NCBI GenBank assembly: GCA_003255065.1
Contig: QAOA01000366.1
Span: 64,065-128,064, forward strand
Source of the DNA: Cercis canadensis
Lineage: Eukaryota > Streptophyta > Magnoliopsida > Fabales > Fabaceae
DNA length: 64,000 nucleotides
Direction: 5' to 3'
A program made the position numbers and the translations under genes. The notes below the pieces were generated by a model. The model worked only from the letters and a program-made list of their open reading frames with translations, ran no database searches and was not told the origin of the DNA. This document shows positions 34,412 through 46,516 of this stretch, in pieces (the stretch's first letter is position 1; the number at the start of each line of letters is the position of its first letter).

Positions 34412-35024
34412 GCACTTTCTATTCACGAAAGGGACAAGCATATTGTCACCTTTAGGATACAAAAGCAGAATGCTATCAATGATCTTGGAATAGGAATAGT
34501 TATTGGAAGACTTACGATACAAAGTGTAGAGAAAACCATGGCACTATATAATTAAAAATTCCCACCTGCTCTGGATAAAGCAATCTAGTACCTAGCTAAC
34601 AATGATTTCTTGATGACCGTGTCAGAGACCACTACTACTATGAATCTTAAGTGGCAGTATATTTGTAAATTATGCAACAACTTGTATCTCTCCTCTTAAA
34701 AGAAAAGAACTGAGAAATCAACTCGATGATTCAGTAGTCTGTGTTTAGTCAATGGCACTTTCTATTCACGAAAGGGACAAGCATATTGTCACCTTTAGGA
34801 TACAAAAGCAGAATGCTATCAATGATCTTGGAATAGGAATAGTTATTGGAAGACTTACGATACAAAGAGTAGAGAAAATTGATGACCGTGTCAGAGACCA
34901 CTACTACTATGAATCTTAAGTGGCAGTATATTTGTAAATTATGCAACAACTTGTATCTCTCCTCTTAAAAGAAAAGAACTGAGAAATCAACTCGATGATT
35001 CAGTAGTCTGTGTTTAGTCAATGG
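34412..35024 (+). repeat. Tandem duplication upstream of the PR-1 gene
   Basis: 34412-34754 and 34755-35024 share long near-identical blocks. The second copy lacks about 75 bases of the first (around 34535-34610). Each copy ends with TTTAGTCAATGGCA, giving W-box complements at 34747-34752 and 35016-35021. The duplication lies 200-800 bases before the PR-1 start, so it may double promoter elements. Confidence 0.85.
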
Positions 35025-35138
35025 CAATTTTGTTTCTTCCAAAGTGGAGTCAGTTTTAGTAGTAAAATATAAGGTGTTAGTGCTTCACATCAACCTAACA
35101 TTGAAATTGTTGAAATATTCTTTTCTTGTTGTAAGTCT

Positions 35139-35150
35139 ATAAATACCCAT
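35139..35150 (+). promoter_or_regulatory. TATA box of the PR-1 gene
   Basis: TCTATAAATACCC lies about 85 bases upstream of the ATG at 35230, a usual spacing for a short plant leader. Confidence 0.65.
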
Positions 35151-35229
35151 CATCCATTACCCTTTCTTTCATCAACTATCAAAAACCCCTCTTTTCTTGT
35201 AAAGATAAGAGAAAGAAACAAAATAGAAT

Positions 35230-35712
35230 ATGCTTTTGAATACCGTATCAAGTTTTTGTCTCGTGGCCTTAGCCATGGTCCATATCGGCTTTGCTCAAAA
35301 CACTCCAAGAGATTACCTCCAAGTTCACAACGCTGCCCGTGCAAGGGTTGGTGTTGGGCCTTTGCAATGGGATCAGAGGTTAGCAAGGTTTGCGCATAAC
35401 TATATCAATCAACATAGCACGAATTGCATGCTCAAGAAATCAGGAGGTGATCCTTATGGCGAAAACCTTGCTTTGAGTAGGGGTGACCTTACAGGTGCAG
35501 ATGCTGTGGCACAGTGGGTAGCACAGAAACAACACTACGACTACAATTCTAACTCGTGTATTGGTGGTCCGTGCTGGAGCTATACTCAAGTGGTCTGGAA
35601 AAAGTCAGCTCGTCTGGGATGTGCTAGACTGACCTGCTACTATGGATCAGGCACAATAGTATATTGCAACTATGACCCAGCAGGCAACTATGAAAATCAG
35701 CGACCTTACTAA
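35230..35712 (+). CDS. PR1: Pathogenesis-related protein 1 (CAP domain)
   Basis: This is an intronless 160-residue frame, the usual PR-1 length. A signal peptide (about 1-23, ending GFAQN) is followed by a complete CAP domain: DYLQVHNAARARVGVGPLQW, YGENLA, six Cys in PR-1 order, YTQVVWKKSARLGCAR and CNYDPAGN. The C-terminal PAGNYENQRPY corresponds to the CAPE peptide position released from PR-1 after CNYx. The usual CGHYTQVVW reads CWSYTQVVW, so one conserved His of the CAP cavity is replaced. It is secreted to the apoplast; family members bind sterols and act in defence. It belongs to unit A of a tandem duplication with the polygalacturonase at 42171. Confidence 0.95.
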   Translation: MLLNTVSSFCLVALAMVHIGFAQNTPRDYLQVHNAARARVGVGPLQWDQRLARFAHNYINQHSTNCMLKKSGGDPYGENLALSRGDLTGADAVAQWVAQKQHYDYNSNSCIGGPCWSYTQVVWKKSARLGCARLTCYYGSGTIVYCNYDPAGNYENQRPY

Positions 35713-36633
35713 GAACATGTCCTGGGTGTAGCTAAGAGGTTCACCCTTGTAATGATCAATAAGTCATGTATTTTCCACTAAGTGAAGTTTAGTGTTAAAG
35801 GATATGAACTTATGGTAGTTTGTAAAAAATCTTAAGTTCGAACTTTTGTGTCTTTATATATCTAAAATCAAATAAGCTATGTATTGACGAACAATTGATA
35901 TGAGTGATAAGTACGAAATACATATCTATGTATTAAATTACAGCTTTGCTAATAAAAAATTAAACTTGTGACAAACAATAACCAATAATATTAAAGACTT
36001 CAAATCATTCACTATACATGTCAGATACTTGGTATTAAATAATTTTGTATCAAATAACTAGAATTTAAGATCTATGACAATTAAAATATTCAATATATAC
36101 ATAATTGTGTGTAAAAATGTCATTGTAACAAGTGTCTCTTATAGGTCATGAATGAGAACCATCATAATAAAAATCCTCTTTATTTGAAAAATTATAAATA
36201 CCTCCCTTCTATTTAGATTTAATATAACATAAACCTCATCTAAAAATTGTAATTAAAAAGGATGTCTTTGTAATTTTTAAAACAAGGCGAGAAACTTATC
36301 ATTTTTTATTATATAATATTTATCACTAACTCATACCTAGTAACTTTTTTTCCCTCTAAGAAAAAGATGAAACCCTATTATAGTATGCTTGGAAAGAGAT
36401 GAAAAATTAACTTGTCGCACAATCAAAATATGGGATATCTATGTGAAGACTGAAGACAGTGCTTCTATTATACATAATTGGATTAGTGTTATGAAACCAG
36501 CAAAAGAAAAAAGTTTATTATTATGAAAGTAATGTTATGAAAAAATGTAAAATGCAATAGCTGTAGTATGGTATTACAAGAGTATAAAATCGTTTTAAAG
36601 CTTAGTACAGAAAAGTCTCGTTTAAATATTTTA
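35713..36633. other. PR-1 3' flank shared by both units
   Basis: The sequence after the stop (CTGGGTGTAGCTAAGAGGTTCACCC and beyond) matches 44594-45745 behind the PR-1 pseudogene, apart from insertions. No gene is seen. Confidence 0.65.
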
Positions 36634-37003
36634 GAGTAAAACCCATTTTTGGTCCATGAAAAATTTAACAATTGACAAATTAGTCTCTAAAAAAAGTTCA
36701 CTGACAATTTCATCCTCAAATTATGGTTCTGTACGACAAATTAGTCATCGAATTATGTTCACTGATAATTTCGTCCTTGAATTATAGTTCTGTACGACAA
36801 ATTAGACCTCAGTTAAGGACTAATTCAAGGACTAATTTGTTGTATGAAATCATAATTCGAGGACTAAATTGTCAACGAACATAATTTGAGGACTAATTTG
36901 TTGTACGAAACTATAATTCGAGGACAAAATTGTCAGCGAACATTTTTTGGAGACTAACTTGTCAATCGATGAATTTTTCAGGGACTAAAAAGGAGTTTAA
37001 CTC
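36634..37003. mobile_element. Palindromic MITE, 370 bp, 9-bp TSD
   Basis: The whole segment is a long inverted repeat: GAGTAAAACCCATTTTTGGT at the left, and the complement of GACTAAAAAGGAGTTTAACTC at the right. AATATTTTA flanks it at 36625-36633 and 37004-37012. The 9-bp duplication and full-length TIRs fit a Mutator-type MITE. Internal blocks (ACAAATTAGTC, GGACTAATTTG) repeat within each arm. Confidence 0.85.
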
Positions 37004-37171
37004 AATATTTTATTATTTGGCTGATAGTTTAAGTAAACTCATTCATGCTCAATGCTGCTTGCTTCATCCAATCGTCAAGAGATTATGTGCTTAACCAGGC
37101 CTTCAGTGAGATGACTTTACATGCATTAATTCAATGCCCGTGCAATATTTTTAATTAAAGTATATATTAAT

Positions 37172-40072
37172 TATCGCAACGTCCCTTTTCGGGAGCGTGA
37201 AACAGAGCGGCGAAACCCCTCAGTGAGAAAAATAAAAGATAAAGATGCAATGATATGATGCAAAAGAATAGAGTCGCCACCAATCGTTTTATTCCACTTT
37301 TAAACAAATGAAATGGTGCGATTGGACACCTAAAAGATTTGGTCTACGTTCAAAGTTTGGATTCGGGGGTTGATTACGTGTAGGGAATATATTAGTACCC
37401 TACGACGTCCGTTCTTAGAACGGTTACCTATTTAATCTTTTGTTATATCTTAAAGTGAATTGAATTGGTCTTAATAGTGTGTTTTAAATAAAGCAATACT
37501 TTGTTAAGTCCTACTAGTCCTTTTGGCGAAAACTAAAAATATGCCTCAAGACTATTAGGTGGAGTTCGTGATTGTCATTACAATCCCCTCCCAATCTATT
37601 CTGTCATAAGCAAGTTTAACATTTTTAATAATAACTAGAAAATGTATGAAATATAATTTATTATAAATGCTAGAAAATGAATTTGAGATTTGTGGAAAAA
37701 AGATTTTTTTATTGAAAGTCTTTCTTTAGCCCACCAGTACATCTGGAAAAGCCAAAGGGACACTTCTCACCTCCGAAATGTCAGTGTCGCCATCATTATG
37801 GCTAATTTTGATTATTCCCTCGTCGGTACTTTAATCCACATTTTAAGGTAAATAAAAGCATGATATTATGCATAGATAAGATTTTTTTTTGGAGAATTAT
37901 GCATAGAAAAGGTTTTTCTCAGGAGTTAGCTTTAAGCCTCGCCAGTACCTCTGGCAAAACTAGAGAAACCCCTTTACCTCCGGAATGTCAAAATATCGCT
38001 ATCATTATAACTAATTTTGATTATTCCCTCGTCGGTAATCTTATTCTAGTATAGGTAAAAAATAATGATGACGAAATGTAATGAGATGTATCATAATGTA
38101 ACAAATAAATGCTAGAAAAATATTAATTAAAAAGATAAAGCAATATTGGGAATCTTATTGGCCACACCAATACATCTGGCATAACCAAAAAAATTATCCC
38201 TCACCTCAGGAACATTAGGAAATAATTGTCAACACAATTATTTCCTAACTTAATCCGTCATCGGACTTTAATTTTTTTTTAAAAGGGAAAATGACTATGT
38301 ACAATACAAAATGCATAATGCATGTAAAATAAATGAAAAAAAATAAATTAGTATTTAAAAAATAAATAAATAAAAATAATAATAACAATATGCAAAGAAC
38401 AAGATATAAAAACTATAAAATAAATAATTTAGAATGGCCAAAATGAAACATGAATCCTAACTAAATGAACCTAAAAGAAAGCTAAAACTAAAATACATTA
38501 AATAATATAGCTTTTAAATAAAAGATAAAATTAACCCCCCAAAAAAAATACAATCCCATTAAAAGAAACAAAGCCTAAGAAATAATGCATTTCTATTGTG
38601 CAATGATCAATTAAAGAAAAGAAAAAATGCAAGTTAGTATATCTTGATATTTATATATAAAACACATACACTATTGCTTAATAAAACAAACAATGGTCTT
38701 TAAATTTAGACTAGGCTTATACTGAAGCAAAAGGATGAAAAAAAAAAGAAAAAAGAAAAAAAAAGAGGCCATTACAAGGCCCAACCGAAATAGCCTAAAC
38801 AAACTAAATAAATAACAAGACAACATAAAGAAACCAAAAATATAAAAGCCTTGTATGAAAATCAGTAAGCCAAATAAGTAATAAAACTAAAAACTAACAA
38901 AATGAAATTAAAGCCCAGGACTTAAAACTAGTCAGCAAAGTCAATGAGAAAAGGGGCCCAATTAAAAAATAAACACTAAAAACAAATATAGATAAAAGAT
39001 GGCCTTAAAAAGATAGGAGTTAATGCAAAAGAAAGACCATATGATAAGAAGAAAAAGGAAAAGGGGAAGACAGAGCCAACCGCGGGCGGCGGGGGGAGAA
39101 CGCAGGGCAGGAAAGGAGCTTCCCTCTTGGGTTTGAAGCTCAAAGATTGGTTCTTTCCCACTTAATAATAAGTGTGCTAAGGTGAGGATCTTTCTCTCTA
39201 TTTTACTCTTTCTTCCAAAATCTCTTTATCTCCCTCTTTAAATTTGAGTTTCTCTCTCTAAATTGGCTTTAACTTCCAACTGGTGGCTTTCTTTCTAATT
39301 GAGTTTCTATTACGCTTTGCCTTTGATTTTGCATAAGTCCTAAAAATATTTCTAGGTTTTGTGCTATTTTACTAAAAATGGTGGATTTGGGATGGGTTCG
39401 GTATAATTGATTTTTAGGTGGATAAAATGTTAGTCCTGGTTCTACTATGGTGGTTCTTATTTCATTAAGAAATTTTCCTTTTTTTTTTTTTTTGTGTACT
39501 CTGTGTGAGTGTAACAAGTGGAAATTTAACATAAAGAATGAGCAATGAGAAAATGTTAGTACCTTAGTCAGTAGAAATATTTCTTTTTTTGGTGCTGCAA
39601 ATTTCTCTGGACCTTCTCTATCTGTTTCTTTCTATTTTGCTTCAAAGTTTCGATTTCCTCCCTCTGCGTATCCGTTTACTCACATCACCTGTGTCTCTTT
39701 TTATAGACATATATTTGTGCAAGTTGCACTGATATGAGATGATGATTTCCTGCTTTCAAGCTGCAAGAGGTATGGTTTGAAGCGTGGTTGGACTGGTGAG
39801 CAGCAAAGGAGGGTTGCTGCCTTGCATGTGGCCTCACAGAGCACTCATTTTTTTTTTGCTTTTTTTCATTTTTTTTATTTATTATCATAATTTTTTTTTT
39901 TGTATTTTATATTCTTTAATTTATTTATTTTTTGTGATTTTTGTTAGCATTTCAGCATTTTTAGCTATATCTGCTTTATTTTGTAGTATTTAAATGTTTC
40001 AATTAAGCACATAAAAATATGATTCCAAAGACCATCCCAAAATTAACCCATGTACAAATTTGGGTGTCAACA
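37172..40072 (-). mobile_element. Solo LTR, 2.9 kb, of a large Ty3/gypsy-type element
   Basis: On the minus strand it starts TGTTGACACCCAAATTTG and ends GGGACGTTGCGATA. TTAAT flanks it (37067-37071 shifted: 37167-37171, and 40073-40077). The paralogous position near 48336 in unit B has uninterrupted ATTAATCATTTAC and gives the empty site. It contains GAGTCGCCACCAATCG and the 'tacgtgtagggaatatatta'-like segment that I recall from long plant gypsy LTRs. No coding capacity is seen; short open frames are low-complexity. Confidence 0.8.
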
Positions 40073-40127
40073 TTAATCATTTACTGGTGACTAGCGCTAT
40101 ACATTGAAAAACTCCATTGCTAGCAAC

Positions 40128-41037
40128 TAGGGGTGTTCATCGGTCGGATTCGGTCGGTTTTGGCCACCTTCCTCACCCGATCGAAGGTCTTCGGGTTGAA
40201 AAAACTTTCACCCGTCACCGACCAAAGCTATGCAGAAACCGAAAGATCTCGGGTTGGTCGTTTCGATCATAGGTGGGTGGGTTAAATCGGGTTTGGTATA
40301 TTAGTTTTCTTTTTTTCAGAAAAGAAAAGAACAAAGAATAGAAGCAGATGTAGAAGAAGAAAAGTGTAGATGAAAAAAAATCTATGATGCTGAATCTTGA
40401 ACTATTTTACAATACTCAGCAAATTTGTATAAATTGAATGCAAAATAAAAAAAAAATATTAACATAATAAAGGAGAGGAGCTTAACGCTGATCTTCTTCA
40501 AGTGATGAAGGTTGATTCCACCGGTAAGATATGCAAGGGCAATAGACAACACACCTCCTCCTTCTATTATTGAAAACACGAAGCATCAAATTGCTTTGCT
40601 TACTGGTATTACTCGTACGCATAAGAGAAGTGAAAGCATCTGTGTTTGTGGAGGAATAATCACAACAGAGAAGACATTGGAGCTGATGGGATTGCTATTA
40701 AAGATGAAATTTAAAAGTGGAGAGAGAGAGAGAGAAGTGAAAACCAAGAGTCAGAATAAATATTACAAATCTCGATGGCATCATCTCCATAGATGAATTA
40801 CCCCCTGCATTGATCTAAGGGCTGAAAATGACCCTAGGATTTCACACCCTCTTAATATCTGGATGTATCGGTTTAATTCGGTTTTTCTTACCTGAAACCG
40901 AACCGACCAGATAAAACTGTTTCAATGCATCTCAGCCATCCGATCTCGACCGACTTCATCTGGAACCGTCAGATTTGTCATATTTCAGTCGGTTTTCATC
41001 GGTTTATTTTGGGTAGACCGGGTTGTGTACACCCATA
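40128..41037. mobile_element. hAT-type non-autonomous element, 910 bp
   Basis: The ends TAGGGGTGTTCATCGG and (complement) TATGGGTGTACACAACC are imperfect inverted repeats, with subterminal CGGTCGG/CCGACCG motifs at both ends. The 8-bp duplication CTAGCAAC (40120-40127 and 41038-41045) is the hAT size. Unit B near 48376 shows the empty site GCTGGCAACCCATC. No transposase is seen; the frame at 40512-40796 has no recognisable domain. Confidence 0.85.
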
Positions 41038-41045
41038 CTAGCAAC

Positions 41046-42170
41046 CCATCGTGAAGAAGATAACATATTTTACTGCCGTTCTGGAAGATGAAGTGCTAAT
41101 CACTGCAGCCATTATAAAAAAGTAACCAAAAGACTTTGAACAACCGAACACGTTGGAATAAAATGACACCATCAAAAGATTGGATATCTAAATAACACGC
41201 ATTTTATCCCCACCAAAAAAAAAAAATAAACAGGTGCTCCTCTAGTTTATCCAAATAGAACCATTTTTTATGTGCATGAGAATTATGGGTAAAGGATAAA
41301 GATAGTGTATTAACTAAAGTTAGCTATCAGGAGGGTAATCTTGAGGGGCATTTTGTATTACAAAAATAATTATGAAAAAATCATTTTGCATTAATTATCA
41401 TCATTATATTCTTAGCAGATTCTTCTGCTTCTTATTTCATTTCTTATATTTCCCCTAAAAAAATAATACAAAGAAAAAGAAAAGGAAAAATATGACAATA
41501 AAGATTATAAATTATCCATTCAAGGTTTTATTTTGTTTCTTTTCTTTTTCTTTTTGTTGGTGTCTGAAATAAAACGTTATTTTTGAAAAAAAAAAAAAAA
41601 AAGTCATTAAATTAGCATTTTTAAAATATGGAAATTCTTTCGAGACAATAGAATGTCCATTATTTAGCTATCATCGATGAATAAAACATTGAAAGATATT
41701 TTATGTCACAAATGTTATTAAATTTCAAGATAATATATGTTTTTATTGAGTTTCATTAATCACTAACTAATATATGGATGGCTTATGTTAGCCAATTCGA
41801 ATCCAAATAAAAGGTATTGAACCGATGGGATATAGCAAAGGCAATGATTGAGCGTTTGCGAGTTTGGTAAGACCACACTATATATGCCTATGTCTAGATG
41901 GCAAAACTAATTAACTGCTTGATATTTGAGCTGGTATATAGCGAAAGTGATCATGTATGCAACTAAACATGTATTAGGACATATTATAGAAACTAAAAGA
42001 ACAAGAAAAACTGCCTACATCCTTAATTATGGGAAAGCCAATCACCAAAGATAGACTTGACAGGCTCAGAGAATGAGGCTTTTGTGTCAATAAATTGCAA
42101 GAGCTTCAACCCTCTCCCCATCACAGTTTCTTAATTGAATGCTTCGTTATACACATTACACTCGTCAATA
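41046..42170. other. Upstream region of PG1
   Basis: It matches 48378-50735 of unit B apart from the MITE and SINE insertions there. The empty site for the 180-bp MITE lies at about 41652-41662 (TGTCCATTATTTAGC). No other gene is seen. Confidence 0.65.
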
Positions 42171-43984
42171 ATGGCTGTCATGACAAAGGCCATTTTTCTC
42201 TTGGGCGTTGCTTTCCTTTTTTGCAGCTTAGCAGATGCGTCTCGTGCCCTCGTTGGGATTGAGATTGGTGCTGTTCAAGTTTTCGATATCACAAAATTCT
42301 ATCACAAACCTACTGCGGAAGAAGTGGATTATGATGATGAATATGTTCCTGGTAGCTATCGTGACGTGAGTTTTAACTTGTTACAGTACTACCAATTTCT
42401 TTTCATTGGTGTAACGTTGCACGTTGAATCATTTCGGATTTTGCATGGGGATAGGAGACAACTGATTACAAATTTATAATGAAGGAATGTTTTAATTGCA
42501 ATATGTACGTGTGTCTATGTAGGCATTTGCAGAGGCATGGAATGTAGCATGCAGACAAACTACTGGTCCTGTAAAGATTCTGGTCCCAAATGGAACATTC
42601 CTTCTTACCCCTATAAATTTTGGTGGACCATGCAAAAGTTCAAAGCCCATCATCTTTGAAGTTCAGGGGACTATCCAAGCTCCAACAGATCCTTCTCTAT
42701 TTCCAAATGCTGAATGGGTCTCATTTTCAGACATTGACGGCTTGGTGCTGACTGGTAATGGAGTTTTTGATGGCCAAGGAGGAGTAGTTGATAGCGTATC
42801 ACATATGTCTGCCTGGCAGACAAATGACTGCAGGAAAAACAAAAACTGCAGACCACCCTCATCAGTAAGCATACCTACCATTTAATTAATTAATTAGCAC
42901 ATATATCGTTTGAGTCATAATTACCAGATTCGCTACACTCTTCTGTGAACCGCGCTCCAGCTTGTTATACTGATAGAGAATTCGTGGTACAGGTATTAAT
43001 ATGTATATATTTGTAGGCATAACCTATGTACTCCATTTCTGTTCCGGTACCAGAGCGAGCCGTAAATCTGGTAGGGGTTGAAAGAAACTAATATATAATT
43101 AATGGGTGTGATTTTGTTAATATGCAGAGTCTGAGATTCTCAAGAGTGCACAACTCCATCGTGACAGGGATTACTTCCTTAAACAGCAAATGGTTCCACT
43201 ACCACGTTTTTATGTGCAATAACTTCACAGCTACTGACATTCATATAACTGCTCCTGGAGACAGTCCCAACACAGATGGAATACATTTTAGTGGATGCAA
43301 TTTGGTGAATGTGGCCAACAGCAATATTGCAACTGGGGATGATTGCGTTTCCATCGGGCAAGGCTGCACCAATGTTAATATCCATAACGTTACTTGCGGT
43401 CCAGGTCATGGCATCAGCGTTGGAAGCCTTGGTAAGGAAGCCAATGACAAAAGTGTGGTGGGGGTCACTGTCACAGACTGCACATTTATTAACACAACCA
43501 ATGGTGCCAGAATCAAAACCTGGATTGGACAGAGTCCAGGGGAAGCAAAGAACATTATCTATGAGAACCTTATCATGAACAATGTTCAGAATCCCGTTGT
43601 CATTGATCAAAGTTATGGTTCCAAGACAGCCAGAGCGGTATGTACCACAAGTTGATCTCATCCATCTCTTCTTCATATATATACAATAATTCATTAATTT
43701 GATGACCAACACTTTTGATTAATAATGATTATTAAGTACTTGTGCAGCCATCAAATTCATTGTGGAAGATTAGCGACATTCATTTCAGGAAGATAAGAGG
43801 AACAACAGTCTCGAATATTGCCGTGTCTTTACAATGCAGTTCTAGGAATCCCTGCGAAGGCGTTGAAGTGGCTGAGATTGATTTGGTTTACAGTGGCCCT
43901 CCAAAAAATACAACACTTGCATCATCATGCAGCAATGCAAAGGCTACCTTCGGGGGCAAACTGAGCGCAGGAGCTTGTCAGTGA
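42171..43984 (+). CDS. Polygalacturonase (GH28), exo-type clade, PG1
   Basis: Four exons (42171-42365, 42523-42864, 43128-43637, 43748-43984), all phase 0 with GT-AG introns, give 427 residues. A signal peptide (about 1-22) is followed by an acidic linker (EEVDYDDEYVPG) where most family members have the KYGAxxDG motif, then the right-handed beta-helix. The four GH28 motifs are intact: NTDG (227-230), GDDC (249-252), GHG (272-274) and RIK (307-309). It hydrolyses alpha-1,4-galacturonan in cell-wall pectin. The overall look resembles plant exopolygalacturonases, but the exo or endo mode cannot be proven here. The start is chosen at ATGGCTGTCATG, matching the second copy. Confidence 0.93.
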
Positions 43985-44154
43985 TTTATCTCTTTTTCTT
44001 TTTTTCCCACGTGGGACATTGATGCTAATTACTTGGTTTGTAAATTAAAAGAGCATTCTGGATCTCTTCTTGCAATTTATGCATCTTTCTGACTCTTGAA
44101 TCTTCTGCTTTTAATTTGCTGATATTATTGACATAGAATAGGGTGACATAGAAG

Positions 44155-44593
44155 ATGCTTTTGAATACCCTAGCAAGTTTTTATCTTGTGGCCTTAGCCA
44201 TGGTCCATATCTGCTTTGCTCAAAGTCAAAACTCACCACGAGATTACCTCCGAGTTCACAATGCCTCCCGTGCAAGCGTTGGTGTTGAGCCTCTGCTATG
44301 GGATGCAAAGTTAGCAGCCTTTGCGCATAACTATATCAATCAACATAGCACCAATTGCAAGCTGAAGAAATCAGTAGGTGATCCTTACAGCGAAAACCTT
44401 GCTTTGAGCTGGGGTGACCTTATAGGTGCAGCTGCTGTGGCACAGTGGGTAGCACAGAAACCACACTACGACTACAATTCTAACTCGTGTGTTGGTGGTT
44501 TGGATAAAGTCAGCTCGTCTGGGATGTGCTAGACTGAGCTGCTACTATGGAGGCATAATAGTATATTGTAACTATGACCCAGCAGGCAACTAG
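44155..44593 (+). pseudogene. PR1: PR-1 pseudogene
   Basis: It is a close copy of the gene at 35230, beginning 170 bases after PG1. The signal peptide and first two thirds of the CAP domain are open, although the GEN motif reads SEN. A deletion of about 25 bases after SCVGG (near 44500) removes the region of the YTQVVW segment and shifts the frame to a stop at 44530-44532. Further down, the final segment also has TAT changed to TAG (GGCAACTAG). It belongs to unit B of the duplication. Confidence 0.9.
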
Positions 44594-45397
44594 GAAAATC
44601 AGCGACCTTACTAAGAACATCTCCTGGGTGTAGCTAAGAGGTTCACCCTTGTACTGATCAATAAATCATGTACTTTCCACTAAGTGAAGTTAAGTGTTAA
44701 GGGGTTATGGTAGTTAGTAAGAGATCTTAAGTTCGGACCTTTCGTGTCTAACATCTAAAATCAAATAAGCTATGTATTTACTTAGCTTTGCTAACAAAAA
44801 ATTAAACTTGTGACAAACAATAACCAATAGTATTATGGACTTTAACTCATTCATCACAAACACACACACACATATATATAAGGTTATTTGAGTGATATTA
44901 AGGTCGTCTTCTAGACTTGTGAGTTTCGTGTTCGAATTCAGAGTCGTAACTAAAAGTACCACAAAAAAAATATAAGATTATATGGTATATTAATTATTTT
45001 TACTCCAACATGTGAGATACCTGGTATTAAATAATTTTGTATCAAATAACTAGAATTTAATATCTCTATGTTAGATATGACAATTAAAATATTCAATATA
45101 TATAGTTGTGTAAAAATGTCATTGTAACAAGTGTCTCTTATAGGTCATGAATGTGAACCATCGTAAGGAAATGAGTACACTTACCTCCACCGAAGTTTGA
45201 TGAAATTCAACTGATCATCTTTCATGTTTCAAAAATTACACAGAACTCTCTTATAGTTTAGCAAAATAGAAATCCTCCTTATTTTAAAAGTTGTAGATAC
45301 CTCCCTTCTAGTTAGCTTTAATATAATATAAACCTCTTTTGAAAATTGTACTTAAAAAGAATGTCTTTATAATTTCTAAAACAAGGAGAGAAACCTA

Positions 45398-45437
<40 letters not shown>

Positions 45438-45750
45438 CTTTACCTCTAAACCATAGTTAATGCTTTTTTCTTTTTTTGTTCTCTAAGAAAAAGGATGTAA
45501 TCCATTAAAGTATGCTTGGAAAGAGATGAAAAATGAACTTGTTGCATAATCAAAATGTGGGCGATCTATGTGAAGACGGAAGACAATGCTCTATTGTACA
45601 TTATTTGATTATTGTTATGAAACCAGCAAAAAGAAAACAGAAGTATAGTATTATGACATTAATGATATGGAAAAATGTAAAATCACAATAGCTATATAGC
45701 ATGGTATTACAAGAGTATAAAATTATTTTAAATCTTAATTCAGAAAGGTC
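44594..45750. other. PR-1 pseudogene 3' flank, unit B
   Basis: It is homologous to 35713-36624. An SINE-like insert lies at 44876-44968, and a long (AT)n run at about 45400-45433. No gene is seen. Confidence 0.6.
44876..44968 (+). mobile_element. SINE-like fragment
   Basis: The segment has 'gagtttcgtgttcgaattc', resembling a pol III B box, then GAGTCGTAACTAAAAGTACC and an A run. It resembles 53996-54103. It is absent from the matching place in unit A. The A-box part is degenerate. Confidence 0.45.
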
Positions 45751-46516
45751 TCTCTAGAGGAATCAATGTTGCACCCATGTGTAAGAGATGCGGCATTCCA
45801 GAAACAATTCTTCACTGCCTCAGGGATTGTACCAGAAGCTGCGATCTTTGGAAGAAACTAAAATGCAAAGACGAGTTCTTTGCTAGTAATCTAGAAGATT
45901 GGTTTCTTGCCTTGATTTCAGACCCTTCCCACAACCTCTTCAACATTCCATGGCCTACTCTATTCTGCTATTTTTGCTGGACCATTTGGATTGATAGAAA
46001 TTACTTGCTGTTTAACAACAAAGATACTTCCAGTGCCTCATCTTTTCATAGAGCTTTAGCTCTTGCCTCTGAATTCTTTCACATTGGCGTTCCTCATGGT
46101 GCACCAACTAAACTCAACACCATCCTCGTAAATTGGTGCCCTCCCCCTCTCATCAACTGGTTCAAGCTCAACTGTGACGCCTCAGCAACAAGTAATCCAA
46201 GCGTCATAGGCGTAGGAAATGTTATTAGAAACTACTGGGGGAAATGGGTGCATGTTATATGGGTAATATTGGTCATAGCACAATCATTAAGGGGGAACTG
46301 GCTGTTAGCTTAGATATCCAATCTCTTGTTTTAGAATCCAATTCTCTTATTGCTGTGAATTCTTTGCAGTTACCTTTTATTTCTGAAACTCACCCATGGA
46401 ATACTCTAATTGACATATGCAGGTTGTTGATGAGGAAGATGTCCTCAGTCCAGATCAAGCACATCTTTAGAGAAGACAACCAAGTGGCTGATGGTTTAGC
46501 CAAGAGAGGGATCTAA
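45751..46516 (+). pseudogene. 3' end of a LINE ORF2 (zinc-finger and RNase H region)
   Basis: Two overlapping frames (45777-46313 and 46244-46516) were one protein before a frameshift near 46250. Part 1 has CKRCGIPETILHCLRDC, a zf-RVT-type finger, then WTIWIDRNYLLFNN. Part 2 has RNase H features (FKLNCDAS, SNSLIAVNSL, HIFREDNQVADGLAKRG). This is the tail end of plant LINE-type non-LTR retrotransposons. The reverse transcriptase is absent, consistent with 5' truncation. It is inserted in the unit B spacer. Confidence 0.8.

Noticed and set aside
40512..40796. 94-residue frame inside the hAT-type element
   Set aside because: It has no transposase or other domain and ends in low-complexity sequence.
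42663..42881. Minus-strand frames over PG exon 2 (and 51258-51476)
   Set aside because: They are shadows of the real exon in other frames.
43179..43712. 177-residue open frame on the minus strand of PG1 (and the twin at 51774-52307)
   Set aside because: It lies opposite a PG exon with all GH28 motifs and is conserved only because the exon is; it has no own features.
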